Assembly: GCA_963521065.1 (NCBI GenBank)
Contig: CAUQTI010000027.1
Span: 1 to 38,475, forward strand
Direction: 5' to 3'
DNA: 38,475 nt
Source of the DNA: IOR16 sp963521065
Lineage (GTDB): Bacteria; Bacillota; Clostridia; Peptostreptococcales; Anaerovoracaceae
This document shows, piece by piece, positions 25,495-35,552 of the stretch. Within the stretch, counting starts at the first letter, position 1; each line of letters opens with the position of its first letter. Both the position numbers and the translations under genes were made by a program. The notes under the pieces are model-generated. The model saw only the letters and a list, made by a program, of their open reading frames with translations. It made no database searches and was not told where the DNA came from.

Positions 25495-25726
25495 CCGATT
25501 CCCCGCGGCACACTACCTTTTCTCATTCCATTTCATGCAGGTCTTCTGGCTCATGAATCATCGCTTTTTTTCCTGCCTTCCCAAGATTTTTCTCAGTGGC
25601 TTCCTTTTAAAGCTCCTCATTTACAGCGGCGGGACCGCGCAGGTCTTCCACCTGCTTCCCTCTTAGCCATCCTAATTTGATTACGATACAAACTAAGACG
25701 GAACATAAAATGACTATTCAATTATT
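25495..25726 (-). ncRNA. Cobalamin riboswitch 1
   Basis: Read on the minus strand, this region has the hallmarks of the cobalamin aptamer in the right order: GGGAAGCAGGTG and its pairing partner GACCTGC, then GCGGTCCCGCCGCTGTAA (complement of 25621-25638), then GCCACTGAG, and finally the B12 box AGCCAGAAGACCTGCA (complement of 25536-25551). An outer CTTAG/CTAAG stem closes the core. A promoter lies just upstream and an intrinsic terminator downstream, ahead of the 1994-aa SLH protein. The expected behaviour is termination when cobalamin binds. It is highly similar to riboswitch 2, so one arose by duplication. Confidence 0.95.
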
Positions 25727-25747
25727 TGTCCTCTTTACTAACTCAAA

Positions 25748-25776
25748 ATACTATCATTAAATAAGATTTATGTCAA
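25748..25776 (-). promoter_or_regulatory. Promoter of riboswitch leader 1
   Basis: TTGACA (25771-25776), 17 bases, TAGTAT (25748-25753) on the minus strand, with transcription expected from about 25741. The leader to the ATG is about 460 bases. Nothing else is seen in 25777-25940. Confidence 0.82.
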
Positions 25777-25941
25777 CTGCATGAAAAAGAAATTCTAAAT
25801 AGCGACTTCCTTTCCGAATTATTTCTTATTATACTTTTCATATATCTTTATTATACTTGGATGTCAAATAAAAGTCTAATTTTACACTAAGAAAAGAAAG
25901 ATTTTTTTACGATTTCACCAACGTTATTTGTATCAGATAAA

Positions 25942-25967
25942 AAAGGCACACCAATCGGCATGCCTTT
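25942..25967 (-). terminator. Terminator of the SLH subtilisin gene
   Basis: AAAGGCA / TGCCTTT stem with a 12-base loop, followed on the minus strand by a TTTTTTA tail, 25 bases past the stop. Confidence 0.75.
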
Positions 25968-25992
25968 CTAATTAAATTTAAAAAATAATTTT

Positions 25993-28900
25993 TCATTTTT
26001 GAAGCTTTGTGAATTGTGTCAGCATAACAACTGCCTCGGCTCTTGTCGCATGATCTGCCGGGCGGAAAGTCCCGTCTGGATTTCCTGTAACAAGTTTTAG
26101 ATGCACTCCCATATTCACGGTTTCCTTTGCCCATGCGGCTATTTTATTCTTATCCGTAAACGCATCCGCTACATCATTTCCGCTTATCTTTGTTCCTCCT
26201 TCTGAGAGATAGGCGTTTACCAACATCGTCACCACCTCTTCCCTGGTGATTGAATCAAACGGTGCAAAAAGGGTGTCTGATTTTCCCTTCACGATTTTCT
26301 TATCGTATGCTGCGCTCACGTCCGCGGCATACCATGCATCCTTTTTTACATCCTCGAAAACTATATTTTGTGATTCCCCCTCAGATTCTCCTTGTATTCT
26401 CATAATCATCGAAATAAATTCCGCTCTTGTAATCTTATCCTGCGGCATGAAACGCCCCTGATTTCCTTGGATAATTCCTTTTTCCGCCATCAATTCAATA
26501 TAGCTTTTCGCCCAGCTGTTTTCAATATCTGAAAAGACCTCGCCGCGCTTCATAATCATAAATTCGGAAAAATGGTCTGTTTCAAAGCTCAGCTTTCCAG
26601 CTTCAGTAACACTTCCTCCAACATACTCCCAGTTTTCTGTATCAGGGTTGTTCCAATATGCTCCGAGTTGTTTACTCTGTCCTGCTTGCCCACTATCATA
26701 TACCAGTGTAATCTGAATTGGCTTTGCAAAACTGGTTATTTTTGAATTACCTGCCTGCAGCTGAATGTCATAGATCGGGCTCACAGAATTTATAAGGCCT
26801 ATCACGCTTGTGTCTTTTGTATTTACGCTCAAGTTCCATGAAGACCCGTTGGCTTTCAATGCTTCTGCAGGAATCAGCACGGCCACAGAATCCCCCTGAA
26901 TAAGAAGCGGCATTTTATTGTTTTCCAACCATTTTGATACAGTGCTCGAAATAGTTACTTGCATATTTCTTACTCGATCGGCTTCTGATATCGCATTGAC
27001 AACGGCCTTGTTTGCGCTCATTTTTAACGATTCTTTTTTCTCAATGACTGCTTTTACATCCACCGAACCATCTTCATTTTTTGTAATAGAAGGTTTCTCG
27101 GTGCTACCGTCTGCTACTGGAGAAGGAGCCGCCGCGCCACCGCCGCCAGCAGAGCCGCCACCTCCGCCGGAAGAACCACCGCTGCCCGGAGCTTCCGGTT
27201 CCTCCGCAGGTGTTCCCGGATCTCCTGTAATTTGAATGCGGTATCCCCCTTTAATCATTGCTCCGGAATAGTAGCCCGGAGTTCGGTCAGATGAGCTGTT
27301 TACTTCTAAAATATAAGAGCCTTTTTCCAAATCCAAGGTTCCTGTTGCCGCAAAATTCCATTGCTCTGCGCCTCCTGTACTCCACATTTGAAGCAAGGTT
27401 TTATCCGTCTGATTCAATTGATATAACGCAGCGTCACACGGCGTCTCAGAAAGCATCTTAAACGCAAAGTTCCCTTCTTTGTATATCTTAAAGGAGAAAG
27501 TATCCTCATCCTCTGCATACGATAACGTTCCCTTTTTCTCTTTACCGATCGTCAACACGGACGACTCGGCATAATCGTCAGTTCTCTCTGCATCTGCACG
27601 CTTAATTAAGTAAAATGGAATGACCTCTTTTAATTCCTTTCCTGACAAAATGGAAGCGAAGCTGCCCAAAGACTGCATTCCGGTATTGCTAAAGCATCCG
27701 TATTCACTATAGAGGTTCGACTGACTTCCTTCATATAAGTATTCCAGCTTAATCTGTTCTGAATCGGCCGATTTACTGCTGAAAGGAACCGGTAAAATAT
27801 AAGTCCGGCCGGTAACCGGAACGTTATTTGGATTGTCGACGGAAATCCAGTATTGATTCCCAGAAGCATTTGATGCAAACAAAAGAATCTTAGAATCCGC
27901 CGGAATATCCATGGCAATTTTAATTCCATGTGCTGCTTTTAGTTTGATTGTGCTGCTCTGGAATCCACCATTTCCATCCTCCATCGTCAAGCCTTTTAAC
28001 CGAACATAGTACTCACCGTTTGGTATCGTATCACTGCCCCAAAAGAAATAGTATTTATTTAACAACGATCCATTGTTCGATAAAACGGCGCTTTTCTTGA
28101 ACTGATAATCAGATTCCGGGACTGCTGTAAGTACTCCGTTTTCCATGTGATAAATGCCAAAGCTAAGCAGCCCGCTTCCTATAAACTCTGCACAATGTGC
28201 ATCGCTTCCACTTTCTGCAGTATTTATTTTCATCCATTGCGTCTGCCCATAATTTTCAAAAGTAAATTCTGCCTCTGCTCCATCGAAATTCAATGCTTTT
28301 GACTCTGCCGGTATATCTGAAATATAAGCCGGATCTTTTAGCAACGTCATTTCAACAGGCTCCGGTGATAGAGAATCTATCGTATGCTCTTCTTTTGTGA
28401 TTGCCTCTCCGCCTTGCGTAAAGGTTCGCGTGATTGGTTCATTGAGCAAATAATAATCTTCGCTCCACTCGTCCAATCCCTCAGATAAGCAATAGACAAA
28501 TTTATAGGTTCCATACGTCAAATTTAGATTGGATTGAAATGCATTGATTTGTGCATTGTACTCAGCCTGAACGGTCCCCGCATAATAAAATGGATATCCG
28601 CCCATTCCCGGAAGATAGGTGCTGTTATCCTGTGCATAGAGATCAATTTCTACACGGCTTGGCACTTTCCCGCCCTCTGGAACCTTCAATGTAATCTCTT
28701 GTACTGCCCGTTCTCCTACTTTCATCAAAACAATGCTGGAAGCTGCGTAAATTTCATCAGACAGTCTTTCAACATCTGCATATTGATTTGTCACAGCCTG
28801 AATTCCAATGACATCACCGTACGAAAAAGCTTTCCCATACTGCTGCAAGTCAACGGTCACCTGACCTTCTCCGTTTTGCAGTGCAAACGGCAGATATCGA

Positions 28901-30561
28901 TATCCGCCTGTCGGTAAATAGCCTTTCTCGCTGTCATATTTCATTTCACTGAACTTAAGAATCCCCTTTTGTTCCAATTCTCCTTCATGGGCCTTACCTG
29001 TAATGTCTTCTGCCGTAATATTTATTTTCCCATTTGAAAGTGGTATGCTTTTTTGTCCCTGAATAATAAATCTTTTATTATAGATATCCTTCGATGTCAT
29101 TTCTCCATTATCATTCAGCACATGCATAAAAGCATTCTCTTCTGCCGTCTCAAGTTTTCCTTTTTCATTTTGAAAAATACGCTCCTGAGAATAAGTGCTC
29201 TGCATCACTCTGTCTTGCAGCTGCTGTGCGGATAAACTTAGAGCTTCTGCTTTAAGCAATGCAGCCATCCCTGCTACAAAAGGAGCTGCCATAGACGTCC
29301 CCGATTTATAAGTGTAAATGTTCCCTGTATTTCCTGTACTTAAAATTCGATACCCCGGTGCATGTATAATTTTATGGGACAGCTCAGCATCATAGGAAGA
29401 AAAGTCAGTCTCAACAAATTGCTCTCCGTCATAATCCAAGGCGGCAACCGCTAGTACATTACGGCTGGCGGCTGGATAGTTAATCTTATTTTTTATGCCG
29501 TCATTTCCCGCTGCCGCAATGACAAGAACGCCTTTTTCTGTCGCATAGTCAACAGCATCCTGTATCGCTCTGCTTTCATAAGAGGAACCTAGGCTCAAAT
29601 TAATAATGTCCGCACCATGGTTTGCTGCATATAGAATCCCATTGGCGACTGTAATGCTGCTTCCGGCTCCCTTACTGTTCAAAACTCTTACGGGAAGAAT
29701 CTGCGCACCGCCTGCCACACCGGCAATCCCTATCCCATTTTGCGAAATTGCGGCTGCAATTCCCGCCACATGTGTTCCGTGACTGTTTTCATCCTGTGGT
29801 TTTTTATCCTGTTCCACAAAATCATAGCCGTCCGCTCGAATGCTCTCTTTTAAATCTTCATGGCGTTCATAAATCCCGCTGTCTAAAATTGCAATCGTCA
29901 CATTTTTTAAGTTTTCCTGCACCTGCGGATTACTCCACAAAGCATAGGAATCGACAGCATCGACTCCCCACTGAAAATGCCTTTGATATACAGGGTCGTC
30001 ATACCCGCCTCGCGTCTCCAAGCTGTGATAAAAAATCAGGGGTTCTGCATACTCCACACTCTCACAATTTTCCAATGAATCAATTGCTTCTTCCATATTC
30101 TGCCCTGACTCCAGCTTCACACTAAGAAAAAGACCTTCTTCATACGGCTCAATCTGGTCGACGAGAATCCCCGCATCCTCCGCATCCTGCGCTAAAAGGA
30201 CGGCTGCAGCTTCTTCTTTTTTTTCTTCGCTCTGCAATCCACGCCTTACGCTCTGCGTTACGATTTCTTCGTTGTATTTAATAAGAAGTGTGTCATCGGA
30301 ACGTTCTTCCTGTTCATCGGTACGCTCGACAGCCTCCTGTGAATACTGCGGAACCTCTTCCTCACTTCCTTCATTTTCATAGGGATAACGTTGTAAGCTC
30401 TCTTTTTTAAACGAGCTCATGCTCTGCCACGCCTCTTCATGGAGATCATTTTTTTTCATTCCACCCGCTTGCGTCTCCGCACCATAAATCATGGCCGCAG
30501 GGGTTAATACCATTGTCAAAGCTGTTAAAAGTGCGATGCTCTGCCGATAAAGCTTGTTCAA
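25993..30561 (-). CDS. SLH-anchored subtilisin-like serine protease (S8)
   Basis: 1522 aa from a TTG at 30559-30561, chosen because AAGGAGG stands nine bases upstream; the longer frame begins at an unsupported TTG at 30639. Signal peptide about 1-28 (ALLTALTMVLTPAAMIYG). A pro-region of about 190 residues precedes the S8 domain, with Asp227 (AILDSG), His261 (NSHGTHVAG), oxyanion Asn353 (AAAGND) and Ser423 (SGTSMAAPF) all in place. A long central part contains a PPC-like segment (EDEDTFSFKIYKEGNFAFKM) near residue 1060. A Gly/Ser/Pro-rich linker, a beta domain and three C-terminal SLH domains (about 1340-1520) follow. It is an active-looking cell-surface protease between two B12-controlled SLH genes, but with no riboswitch of its own; a terminator separates it from the upstream gene. 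Confidence 0.93.
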   Translation of the reverse strand: MNKLYRQSIALLTALTMVLTPAAMIYGAETQAGGMKKNDLHEEAWQSMSSFKKESLQRYPYENEGSEEEVPQYSQEAVERTDEQEERSDDTLLIKYNEEIVTQSVRRGLQSEEKKEEAAAVLLAQDAEDAGILVDQIEPYEEGLFLSVKLESGQNMEEAIDSLENCESVEYAEPLIFYHSLETRGGYDDPVYQRHFQWGVDAVDSYALWSNPQVQENLKNVTIAILDSGIYERHEDLKESIRADGYDFVEQDKKPQDENSHGTHVAGIAAAISQNGIGIAGVAGGAQILPVRVLNSKGAGSSITVANGILYAANHGADIINLSLGSSYESRAIQDAVDYATEKGVLVIAAAGNDGIKNKINYPAASRNVLAVAALDYDGEQFVETDFSSYDAELSHKIIHAPGYRILSTGNTGNIYTYKSGTSMAAPFVAGMAALLKAEALSLSAQQLQDRVMQSTYSQERIFQNEKGKLETAEENAFMHVLNDNGEMTSKDIYNKRFIIQGQKSIPLSNGKINITAEDITGKAHEGELEQKGILKFSEMKYDSEKGYLPTGGYRYLPFALQNGEGQVTVDLQQYGKAFSYGDVIGIQAVTNQYADVERLSDEIYAASSIVLMKVGERAVQEITLKVPEGGKVPSRVEIDLYAQDNSTYLPGMGGYPFYYAGTVQAEYNAQINAFQSNLNLTYGTYKFVYCLSEGLDEWSEDYYLLNEPITRTFTQGGEAITKEEHTIDSLSPEPVEMTLLKDPAYISDIPAESKALNFDGAEAEFTFENYGQTQWMKINTAESGSDAHCAEFIGSGLLSFGIYHMENGVLTAVPESDYQFKKSAVLSNNGSLLNKYYFFWGSDTIPNGEYYVRLKGLTMEDGNGGFQSSTIKLKAAHGIKIAMDIPADSKILLFASNASGNQYWISVDNPNNVPVTGRTYILPVPFSSKSADSEQIKLEYLYEGSQSNLYSEYGCFSNTGMQSLGSFASILSGKELKEVIPFYLIKRADAERTDDYAESSVLTIGKEKKGTLSYAEDEDTFSFKIYKEGNFAFKMLSETPCDAALYQLNQTDKTLLQMWSTGGAEQWNFAATGTLDLEKGSYILEVNSSSDRTPGYYSGAMIKGGYRIQITGDPGTPAEEPEAPGSGGSSGGGGGSAGGGGAAAPSPVADGSTEKPSITKNEDGSVDVKAVIEKKESLKMSANKAVVNAISEADRVRNMQVTISSTVSKWLENNKMPLLIQGDSVAVLIPAEALKANGSSWNLSVNTKDTSVIGLINSVSPIYDIQLQAGNSKITSFAKPIQITLVYDSGQAGQSKQLGAYWNNPDTENWEYVGGSVTEAGKLSFETDHFSEFMIMKRGEVFSDIENSWAKSYIELMAEKGIIQGNQGRFMPQDKITRAEFISMIMRIQGESEGESQNIVFEDVKKDAWYAADVSAAYDKKIVKGKSDTLFAPFDSITREEVVTMLVNAYLSEGGTKISGNDVADAFTDKNKIAAWAKETVNMGVHLKLVTGNPDGTFRPADHATRAEAVVMLTQFTKLQK

Positions 30562-30647
30562 TTTCCTTTTCCTCCTTATTCCTCTATTATCTGCTGTAGA
30601 AAATATGAATCTAAAATACGTTTCCCCTCGCTTCTTCAAAAGTCTAA

Positions 30648-30692
30648 AATAGACAAAGGCACTCCCTCGAAAGGAAGGCCTTTGCCTCTGTC
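30648..30692 (-). terminator. Terminator between the GLUG/DUF4430 SLH gene and the subtilisin gene
   Basis: On the minus strand GACAGAGGCA pairs with TGCCTTTGTC (one G-U), enclosing a second stem CTTCCT/AGGGAG capped by TTCG. The tail is TATTTT. It starts about 20 bases past the upstream stop. Confidence 0.85.
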
Positions 30693-30713
30693 AAAGCGTA
30701 CGCTGATTTCAGA

Positions 30714-33700
30714 TTATTGAATTGTATTTTTTATAAATTCGCTAATCATAACAGCCGCTTCTGCTCTTGTTGCGTTTGCAGAAGGATCGAATCGATTGCC
30801 GCCTTTTCCGTTAATAATGCCAGCCTGCTGCATTTCTGCTACCGCATTGCCTGCATAGGAAGCGATTGCACTTTCGTCCGCAAATGTCACTTTTGCATTC
30901 ACCTTAAGCAGTTCTTCCTTTGCACTTTTTTCATGGTAGCGCATCAACATAACTGCCATATCTTGTCTGCTGATTTTTTCATTTGGTAAGAATTTGCCAT
31001 TACTTCCGGCTGAAATTTGCTCTTCATAAGCCCACTGCACGGCACCGCTGTACCAGCTGTCCGCAGCAACATCCGTGAAAGCACTGGCTTTATTGGCCGC
31101 CGAATCAGCACCGGAGAGACCCCTTAAAATCTGTACAAATTCTGCTCTTGTGACATCGTCGGAAGGCACAAATTTCCCTTCCCCCTTTCCTTTCATGATA
31201 TCTCTTGCTGCCAAATAGCTCACACTATCTGCATACCAGCCTGCTGTATCGATAAAGCTTACAGCTTCATAGCCGATCATATACTGGGAAAGATGGTTCG
31301 TTTCAAAAATGATTGATTTTTGACTTGCATCATATCTTGACTCTTTTACTTTGCTCAATTGGCTTCCATTCGCATAATAGATCAGCAGCTGGTTTTCATT
31401 TTCGCCTGCTTTGAGTTGGTACGGAATGCTTACAAGAAGCTTTCCCTGCGTCCAGTCACTTACTTGTGCTCCATCTGCTTTAATGGATAAATCGATTACA
31501 CCTCTCCCCGCACTTGCAGCTTGTGCTGCTTCAGAAAGGTTTTTTCCATCTACTTTAACGAGTGAAATTTCTACTGTGCTCTGCGTCTTTGCCGCAATTG
31601 ACTCTAGTGCTTTTTTGGAAAGCGTAACTGCTCCCAAAGGAGTGTCCAGTGTCATCGAAAACTCTTTTCCCTTTGCCGCTGTTTTTATGACTTCACTCGA
31701 TAGCTTTGCACTCACTTGGCTTGCCACTTTATCTGCATTAAGCTCCAGCCTAAGCACAGGTTTTGTCCCAGCTTTCTCTGCTCTTGAAATCGCATCTTTT
31801 ACACTGCTAAGAATTTTATTCTCGTTTAATTCTGCAACCGCTTTTCCCGACTCATCAACCTTAACTGCGACGGACTCCGTTACAATCGTTTTTCCGGATT
31901 GGTTTTTTACTTCCTTTTCAGGCTCTGTAGTGCTGCCAGCTGTACTTCCCGTACCACCGGAGGAACTTCCACCGCCGGAGCTTCCACCAGAGTTGCCTCC
32001 ACCAGAATTTCCGCCGCTCCCAGGATTTTCTCCGCCAGGGTTTTCTCCGCCACCCGGATTTTCACTGTCGGAGCCCCCTTGACTGCTTTCAATGGTTACT
32101 GAAACCTCAGCGGTAGCAAAAACACCATTTTTTACAAATCCGATTATAACGGTCTCTGTTTCGTTTCCTTTTTCCGTTCTTGCTTTAATTAAGGTATATT
32201 TACCACGAGGGACACTGTTTGTAATATATCCTTTGTATTGTTTTTGCTCTAACATCAAAGTGATACTTTCATCTGGTGTTTGTCCTTCTTTCATCTTTAC
32301 AATTTTATCAGTCACATTGATGGATTCAGCAGATGGGTCCATTGTTTTTGAGATAAATGCACTGCCTTCATATTTCGCAGCCTCTGCCTTTACTGCAGCA
32401 AGGTCCGCTGCGGAATCTTTATAAACCGGCATTGAAACCCCCAGTTGATTTTTAAGGGCTTCTATCTTTTCTTTCGCCGTTGCAGAATCCACCGCAACCG
32501 CCTTTGCCGCTGCATTGACTGTTTCGTCTTTTCCATTTATGTGTGTTGCAATGCCCTTTATCGTTTCTCCTATGTAAGTCACTGAATTACCGTAGCATTC
32601 CACCATGGTTAGTGAATCCGGATCAGAGGAACTGAATATGCCGTCAAAGTCTCCGACAAAGCCCCCGTTCCAGCTCCAGCCCGGCACCAAGGTTCCGGCG
32701 CTGACACAATTTTTCACCGTTCCGGAAATTGCACCGGCAAAGCCGCCGAAATTTTGACCATCTGTATTTTGCGATACCGAAGCTACATTTCCTGTTGAAA
32801 AACAATTTTCAATTTTTGTGTAAAGATTGCTGTGACCTACAAAGCCACCTGCGGTCCCATAAGCGGTTACATGACCGATTGCATAAGAATCGTAGATTTG
32901 CTCCCAATTAGAACCGACCAAACCACCTACTGCGGTTCCGCCACTTACATTTCCGCTGGCATAGCTATCTACGATAATACCCCGATTAAATCCAACCAAA
33001 CCGCCCAATCGTCCGGCATCTCTTAGGCTTAATGTTTTTCCAATTACCTCTGCATCCGCAGAGCAATTGTTGATTGCACTGTAAACGTAGCTCCCATAGC
33101 TTGTTCCCGCAACCGTATTGTTGCCGTCATTGATTCCAACGAGGCCTCCCATATCGGTATTACCCAGCGTATGCGTACCTAATCCGGTTACCTTCCCTTG
33201 CACATGACAGTTTGAGATAACACAAGAGCCTTCCGCTCCCTCTTTTGCTACGCCTGCTAAAATTCCAAGCTTACTGCCGCCTGTCACATCTGCATTCTGG
33301 ATTACAACGTTTTTGACATCTGCGTTATACAATACACCGAAGAATCCTACATTTTGAGTGTACTCACCTTTTGAAATCTTCAAGTTGGAAATTGTATAAT
33401 TTCCGCCATCAAAGGTCCCTGTAAAAGGTGTCTCCGCACTTCCAATCGGTTCAAAATCAATCCCTGTCATATCAATAGGTGCTGCTACTTGATAGCAAGC
33501 GGTTAAATCATTGCGAACACTCTCCAAATCTGCCGCATTTTTTAAGAGATAAGGGTTTGCTGGAGTTCCTTCGCCTGAGGTACTGCCTGTCAGAGAGCTC
33601 CAAGCCGGTGCCTTATATCCATTCTTCACGCTTCCATAGTAAAACAGGAGCTTTTCTCCATCTTTTACAGACATCGTGGAAACACCCAAAGGTGCCACTT

Positions 33701-35198
33701 TATCATCCAAAGTAAACATCCAGCCATCTGGGCTCAGTGCTTCTATCCCATTGATGGTTGTCAAATATTTTCCATATTGCTGGGATTCCGTAAACTCATA
33801 GGAAATCCCAGATGCTTCTAAAATATCTTCAACCACAGGATTTTCTAATGCTACGCTGACTGTCTTTGGCTCCACACTAACCGTGTAATTATAAGTAGTA
33901 TTACTGTAATCAGCTACCATAATTTCAACGGAAACAGTCTCCTCTTCCGGTTCTTCATTCGAACGTTCAGGTTCCACTGCTGTTAAATAAGGCAAACCGC
34001 CGTTATGCTGTGCATCCTTCGACCATAATTCCCCCAAATCCAGAGCTTTCAGCTCCTGTGTTGTCAAGCCAGTCTCTGTTTTTATGCTTACGCTTCCTTC
34101 GGGAAGCGTTTTTTCTGTATCGTAGAAGCAGTCCGTCGTATCACAGCCATCACTCTTCAATGCACCAATAAAAGCATTTCCCGTAGTAGCCGCCGTTACA
34201 TCTCCCGCAGAATAGCAACGTGTAAGTCCCTGTCCATTGCCCAGATATCCTACCAATCCGCCTACTGCTTCTTTTCCGGATACGCTTCCTAAATTATAGC
34301 TGTCAAGAATGCTGCCATCTTCTAAGTACCCTACAATTCCTCCCACATATTTAACAAGCGGTGCTGCCACATTTGCAGTGGAATAGCATTGCTCAATTTT
34401 TCCCTTTGAGTCTGGTGAGTAAGCATAGGTATTCTGTCCGACGATTCCGCCAACAGCCTGCCCCCAATTTGCATAAGTGCTCTCAACGGTTGTCTTAATC
34501 ACGGCACATTTTTCAATCGTGCCACTGTTTCTTCCTGCAATTCCACCGACACGGCTTGCAGCACTGGTGATTACACCGCTTTCGACTTTACAATTAGAAA
34601 TGATTCCTTTGTTTTCTCCGGCGATAACGCCTAGGTCACTCGTGCTGGTTGAAGTCCCCATCACATTCGGTGCTTTCACTACTAAATCAGAAACGATTGC
34701 ACTGCTTCCAACATACGCAAAAAGTCCACCCTTATCACTCGAAACACTAAGGTTTAACCCTGTAATTTTAAAGCCGTTTCCGTCAAAGCTTCCCGTAAAA
34801 GGATAGCTGGATTTCCCGATTGGTTTTACCTGCTGCCCCGAAAGGTCAATATCTTCTGTTAGCCGGTATTTTTTAGCCCATTCCTCCTGCTGCTTCGACG
34901 GAATTCCAATATTCCCTAGCGCAACAAATTCTTCCGGTGTCTGAATTAAAAAATACCCGTCTTCATCTTGAGGTAATTCGGCCGCTTGCATCTCTTGAGG
35001 GACCTCTTTTGATTCGAGCAGATACTCTCCTCCCTCTGTTTCAAAAACACCTTCTATTATTTCTTCTTCCTGTATATTCTCTTGTGCCTCTGTCTGAAGC
35101 ATTTCTAGCTCTTCTGCATAACCGTTTACCGGAAATGTAAAAACAGAAATGACAATGCATAAAGTAAGGATTACAGACATCCATTTTTTCTTTTTCAT
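30714..35198 (-). CDS. SLH-anchored surface protein with GLUG repeats and DUF4430 (transcobalamin-like) domain
   Basis: 1494 aa from the ATG at 35196-35198, which has AAGGAGG nine bases upstream; an in-frame ATG at 35219 lacks a site. Signal peptide about 1-28. Two GLUG-repeat blocks (about 108-350 and 545-870: VGGIVGYLED, VGGLVGYLGN, LGGLVGFNRG, AGGFVGHSN) flank a clear DUF4430 module (about 425-521: YGKYLTTINGIEA, DGWMFTLDD, VKDGEKLLFYYGS). A Pro/Gly/Ser linker (about 1040-1090), a beta domain and three SLH domains (about 1313-1490) complete it. DUF4430 is the bacterial relative of the C-terminal domain of vertebrate transcobalamin. The gene is controlled by cobalamin riboswitch 2. Inferred role: cobalamin or corrinoid binding at the cell wall. 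Confidence 0.92.
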   Translation of the reverse strand: MKKKKWMSVILTLCIVISVFTFPVNGYAEELEMLQTEAQENIQEEEIIEGVFETEGGEYLLESKEVPQEMQAAELPQDEDGYFLIQTPEEFVALGNIGIPSKQQEEWAKKYRLTEDIDLSGQQVKPIGKSSYPFTGSFDGNGFKITGLNLSVSSDKGGLFAYVGSSAIVSDLVVKAPNVMGTSTSTSDLGVIAGENKGIISNCKVESGVITSAASRVGGIAGRNSGTIEKCAVIKTTVESTYANWGQAVGGIVGQNTYAYSPDSKGKIEQCYSTANVAAPLVKYVGGIVGYLEDGSILDSYNLGSVSGKEAVGGLVGYLGNGQGLTRCYSAGDVTAATTGNAFIGALKSDGCDTTDCFYDTEKTLPEGSVSIKTETGLTTQELKALDLGELWSKDAQHNGGLPYLTAVEPERSNEEPEEETVSVEIMVADYSNTTYNYTVSVEPKTVSVALENPVVEDILEASGISYEFTESQQYGKYLTTINGIEALSPDGWMFTLDDKVAPLGVSTMSVKDGEKLLFYYGSVKNGYKAPAWSSLTGSTSGEGTPANPYLLKNAADLESVRNDLTACYQVAAPIDMTGIDFEPIGSAETPFTGTFDGGNYTISNLKISKGEYTQNVGFFGVLYNADVKNVVIQNADVTGGSKLGILAGVAKEGAEGSCVISNCHVQGKVTGLGTHTLGNTDMGGLVGINDGNNTVAGTSYGSYVYSAINNCSADAEVIGKTLSLRDAGRLGGLVGFNRGIIVDSYASGNVSGGTAVGGLVGSNWEQIYDSYAIGHVTAYGTAGGFVGHSNLYTKIENCFSTGNVASVSQNTDGQNFGGFAGAISGTVKNCVSAGTLVPGWSWNGGFVGDFDGIFSSSDPDSLTMVECYGNSVTYIGETIKGIATHINGKDETVNAAAKAVAVDSATAKEKIEALKNQLGVSMPVYKDSAADLAAVKAEAAKYEGSAFISKTMDPSAESINVTDKIVKMKEGQTPDESITLMLEQKQYKGYITNSVPRGKYTLIKARTEKGNETETVIIGFVKNGVFATAEVSVTIESSQGGSDSENPGGGENPGGENPGSGGNSGGGNSGGSSGGGSSSGGTGSTAGSTTEPEKEVKNQSGKTIVTESVAVKVDESGKAVAELNENKILSSVKDAISRAEKAGTKPVLRLELNADKVASQVSAKLSSEVIKTAAKGKEFSMTLDTPLGAVTLSKKALESIAAKTQSTVEISLVKVDGKNLSEAAQAASAGRGVIDLSIKADGAQVSDWTQGKLLVSIPYQLKAGENENQLLIYYANGSQLSKVKESRYDASQKSIIFETNHLSQYMIGYEAVSFIDTAGWYADSVSYLAARDIMKGKGEGKFVPSDDVTRAEFVQILRGLSGADSAANKASAFTDVAADSWYSGAVQWAYEEQISAGSNGKFLPNEKISRQDMAVMLMRYHEKSAKEELLKVNAKVTFADESAIASYAGNAVAEMQQAGIINGKGGNRFDPSANATRAEAAVMISEFIKNTIQ

Positions 35199-35450
35199 CA
35201 CACGTTTCCTCCTTGTCATAGCGCATCTTTTTCAATATTTTTTGTATCGACGCGACTTACAATTTTTTCTCTCTAAGGCTGTAAATCACCTTAATTCTTT
35301 CTTAGCCCTGCATGTCAAGCCCTCTTCTTGTAACCGCAGTTTCTCAAATTTAATTGTATATAATATCCAAATTATTAAAATTTTGGGTATTATAGGTGCA
35401 CTTTTTTCCTCCTTTCTTCTCTATATCTATCCCAAATCATTTCTGAATAA
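35199..35450 (-). other. Leader between riboswitch terminator 2 and the start codon
   Basis: About 250 bases without a gene on either strand that I can support. It holds a CCAAA/TTTGG inverted repeat near 35370-35390 and AGGAGG just before the ATG. No second promoter with both boxes is convincing. It is longer than the matching stretch of leader 1 (about 100 bases). Confidence 0.5.
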
Positions 35451-35487
35451 AAAAAAACTGTAGTAATTAAATACTACAGTCCGTTTT
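35451..35487 (-). terminator. Expression-platform terminator of cobalamin riboswitch 2
   Basis: ACTGTAGTA (35457-35465) pairs with TACTACAGT (35472-35480) across a 6-base loop, followed on the minus strand by a T-run. The stem sequence is identical to that of leader 1. Confidence 0.88.
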
Positions 35488-35552
35488 TTCTGTATATAAA
35501 AACACTACAATCTGTATCTTTGCAATACAAACATAGGTTTCGCATTAGCATA

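Noticed and set aside
31960..32080. Repetitive GGA/TCC-rich DNA that could be taken for tandem repeats or a CRISPR-like array (also at 20520-20570 and 27120-27200)
   Set aside because: It encodes the Gly/Ser/Pro linkers before the SLH domains; there are no regular spacers.
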